A DNA stretch of 7,059 bases, taken from assembly GCA_021802685.1 (NCBI GenBank), contig JAJZRM010000151.1, forward strand, positions 1-7,059, written 5' to 3'. Position 1 is the stretch's first letter; each line of letters starts with the position of its first letter. Both the position numbers and the translations under genes were made by a program. The DNA is from Deltaproteobacteria bacterium. GTDB lineage: Bacteria > Desulfobacterota > Deferrimicrobia > Deferrimicrobiales > Deferrimicrobiaceae. Shown here in pieces: positions 5,346-7,059 of this stretch. The notes under the pieces were generated by a model that made no database searches, was not told where the DNA came from, and saw only the letters and a program-made list of their open reading frames with translations.

Positions 5346-6312
5346 AGGTTCCCGGGGGTTCTCCCCTCCGGCGGAAACCTCCATGACGATCGGAAACTTC
5401 GACGGCGTCCATCTCGCTCACCGGGAACTCATCCGGCGGACCGTGGCGCACGCCGCGGAGATCGGTTCGCCCGCCGTCGTGCTCACGTTTTCGCCCCACC
5501 CGATCCGGTTCTTCTCCCCGAAAGCCCGTTTCTACGAGATCACCACGATGGAGGAGAAGGCCGCCCGGATGGAGGAGCTCGGGATCGACGTCCTCGTCGT
5601 GGAATCGTTCGACGGGGAGATCGGCGGGATGATGCCGGAGGAATTCGCCCGCACGGTCCTCCGCGAGCGGATGCGGGCGCGCATCGTCACGGTGGGATAC
5701 GACTTCACCTTCGGGAAGAACCGGACCGGTTCCCCCGCGATGCTGGCGCGCTTCGGCCGCTCCCTCGGGTTCGACGTGGACGTCGTTCCGCCGCTGCTGC
5801 GCGGCGGGGCCATCGTGAGTTCGAGCCGGATCCGGGAGCTGCTCCTGGCCGGGAGGGTGCGGGAGGCGGAGGAGCTGCTCTGCCGCCCGTATAAGGTGAC
5901 CGGACCGGTGGTCCGGGGGACCGCCCGGGGCCGGAAGCTCGGGTTTCCCACGGCGAACGTCCAGTTCACGCAGGAACTGCTGCCGCTGCCGGGGGTGTAC
6001 GTGATCGACGCCGAGGCGGACGGCGCGCCGTATCGCGGGGTGGCGAACGTCGGGTTCAACCCGACGTTCGGAGAGAACTCCCTCGGGGTGGAGGCGCACC
6101 TGTTCGATTTCCAGGGGGATCTCTACGGGCGGGAAATGACGGTCTGGTTCCGCGACCGGATCCGGGACGAACGGAAGTTCCAGAGCGTCGACGAACTGGT
6201 GCGCCAGATCGGGAAGGACGTGGAGTACGCGCGGGCGGCCAGGATCCCCTTGTGGAGGGAACCGCGCGGCGCCGGGCCGGGCGACCGGCCGCGGGAGGCC
6301 GGGGAAAGATGA
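5332..6312 (+). CDS. ribF: Bifunctional riboflavin kinase / FAD synthetase
   Basis: The 326-residue cytoplasmic enzyme phosphorylates riboflavin to FMN and adenylates FMN to FAD. The N-terminal nucleotidyltransferase domain (about 1-185) shows TIGNFDGVHLAH at 19-30, FSPHP at 53-57, VGYDFTFGKNRTG at 121-133 and SSSRIRELLLAGRV at 163-176. The C-terminal kinase domain (about 186-308) shows VRGTARGRKLGFPTANV at 194-210 with the PTAN flavin/ATP motif (206-209), GVYVI, GVANVGFNPTFG at 236-247, and the probable catalytic Glu254 in VEAHLFDF. The adenylyltransferase motif reads HLAH where HxGH is usual. A charged, Pro/Gly-rich tail (about 310-326) follows the folded part. ATG 5332 gives the usual spacing of about 18 residues to TIGNFDG. 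No Shine-Dalgarno precedes it, and the predicted leader is about five bases. The open frame continues far upstream, but only as an antisense shadow of lptF. The stop overlaps the next start as ATGA, implying an operon with the protease. Confidence 0.95.
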   Translation: MKCFEGSRGFSPPAETSMTIGNFDGVHLAHRELIRRTVAHAAEIGSPAVVLTFSPHPIRFFSPKARFYEITTMEEKAARMEELGIDVLVVESFDGEIGGMMPEEFARTVLRERMRARIVTVGYDFTFGKNRTGSPAMLARFGRSLGFDVDVVPPLLRGGAIVSSSRIRELLLAGRVREAEELLCRPYKVTGPVVRGTARGRKLGFPTANVQFTQELLPLPGVYVIDAEADGAPYRGVANVGFNPTFGENSLGVEAHLFDFQGDLYGREMTVWFRDRIRDERKFQSVDELVRQIGKDVEYARAARIPLWREPRGAGPGDRPREAGER

Positions 6313-7059
6313 TGGGCCGGGTCGTCCTCCTCCTGCTGGCGTTCGCGCTCGCGGGGTGCTCCGGAAAGGGGCCGGAAGAGCGGCGGCCGGAGGCGAGCAA
6401 CGTCGCGTCCGTGCAGCAGGCCCTCGTCGATGCGGTGGATCGCGCCGTCCCCGCGGTCGTGAACATACGGACCGTGACGCGGTTCGCCCGGGGGGCGGAC
6501 GACGGCCGGCGGCCCGGCGGGCGCTCCCCCGAGTACCTCATGGACCTGCTGGAGGAAAACGGGGGGTTCCGGGAAAATTCCCTCGGGTCCGGCGTCATCA
6601 TCGGCGAGGACGGCCTGATCGTCACGAACGAGCACGTCATCCGCGATGCGGATGAAATCGTCGTCCGGCTGGCGGACCGGAGCGAGTACCGCGCGAAGGT
6701 GATCGGCGCGGACCTGCGCACGGACGTCGCCGTATTGCGGATCCAGCCGACGGGGAAGCTGCCCGTGGCGACGCTCGGGGACTCCTCCGGCCTGAAGGTG
6801 GGGGAGTTCGCCATCGCGGTGGGGAATCCGTTCGGCCTCGAGAGCACCGTGACCCTCGGCGTGGTGAGCGCCACGGGGCGCAACGCGGAGCCGGAGATGG
6901 AGGGGGGCGACGACTTCATCCAGACCGACGCGGCGATCAACCCGGGGAACTCCGGGGGTCCGCTCCTGAATTCCCGCGGCGAGGTGGTGGGGATCAACAC
7001 GGCCATGGTGAGCGCCGGGCAGGGGATCGGATTCGCCATCCCCATCAACACGGTCAAGT
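6309..7059 (+). CDS. htrA: HtrA/DegP-type serine protease with lipoprotein signal, 5' part
   Basis: The first 250 residues of a trypsin-like Deg/HtrA protease, a periplasmic quality-control enzyme for misfolded proteins; the frame is open to the window end, so the expected C-terminal PDZ domain(s) are not visible. The N-terminus MMGRVVLLLLAFALAGC is a short lipoprotein signal with lipobox LAGC, Cys17 as the lipidation site and Ser18 at +2, suggesting outer-membrane anchoring by the enterobacterial rule. The catalytic triad is complete: His109 (TNEHV), Asp139 (RTDVAVLRI) and Ser215 (NPGNSGGPLL). LGSGVII at 92-98, AVGNPFGL at 170-177, QTDAAINPGNSGG and GIGFAIPIN are family hallmarks. ATG 6309 overlaps the ribF TGA and has GGGAGG at 6293-6298, ten bases upstream; ATG 6312 is the next in-frame codon. 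The Deg family is certain, but DegP, DegQ and DegS types cannot be separated without the PDZ region; the lipobox differs from the cleavable signal of DegP. Confidence 0.92.
   Translation, partial: MMGRVVLLLLAFALAGCSGKGPEERRPEASNVASVQQALVDAVDRAVPAVVNIRTVTRFARGADDGRRPGGRSPEYLMDLLEENGGFRENSLGSGVIIGEDGLIVTNEHVIRDADEIVVRLADRSEYRAKVIGADLRTDVAVLRIQPTGKLPVATLGDSSGLKVGEFAIAVGNPFGLESTVTLGVVSATGRNAEPEMEGGDDFIQTDAAINPGNSGGPLLNSRGEVVGINTAMVSAGQGIGFAIPINTVK

Noticed and set aside
1..7059. Mobile element, CRISPR array, defence system, tRNA or rRNA
   Set aside because: The genes are all recognisable housekeeping genes packed tightly, with similar GC-rich codon use; no repeats, terminal inverted repeats, integrase or RNA gene signatures were seen.

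Overview
The window is a compact, GC-rich piece of a Gram-negative bacterial chromosome carrying housekeeping genes. It has almost no non-coding DNA, and I see no phage, transposon, CRISPR or tRNA/rRNA. Two lipopolysaccharide-export permeases show an outer membrane. MetK has the C-terminal wording typical of Geobacter-like proteins (PEFTWERTDK). Together with the GC content this suggests the former Deltaproteobacteria (Desulfobacterota or a neighbouring uncultured lineage). That placement is inference; no rRNA is present to test it.

Positions 1-3103 are read rightward: the 3' part of ptsI (phosphotransferase enzyme I), a likely overlapping terminator and new promoter, then metK (S-adenosylmethionine synthetase) and, 16 bases later, ahcY (S-adenosylhomocysteine hydrolase). 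MetK and AhcY are two arms of the activated methyl cycle: one makes the methyl donor, the other removes the inhibitory product left after methyl transfer.

Positions 3104-5307 are read leftward: lptF followed by lptG, overlapping by GTGA. These are the two membrane permeases of the LptB2FG transporter, which extracts lipopolysaccharide from the inner membrane. The lptG and ahcY stop codons abut in the palindrome TGATCA, with no base between the convergent genes.

Positions 5332-7059 are read rightward: ribF (bifunctional riboflavin kinase/FAD synthetase), overlapping by ATGA a DegP/HtrA-type serine protease that carries a lipoprotein signal and runs off the window end.

I did not find an undescribed multi-gene system. 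The most interesting non-coding feature is the 24-base gap between the divergent lptF and ribF start codons. It is AT-rich, has nested inverted repeats, a -10-like element readable on both strands, and no Shine-Dalgarno for either gene, so both mRNAs may be leaderless or nearly so. Other points are a conserved-motif change in MetK (Glu to Gly next to the GHPDK motif), an HLAH version of the RibF nucleotidyltransferase motif, and a stem-loop at the ahcY/lptG junction.
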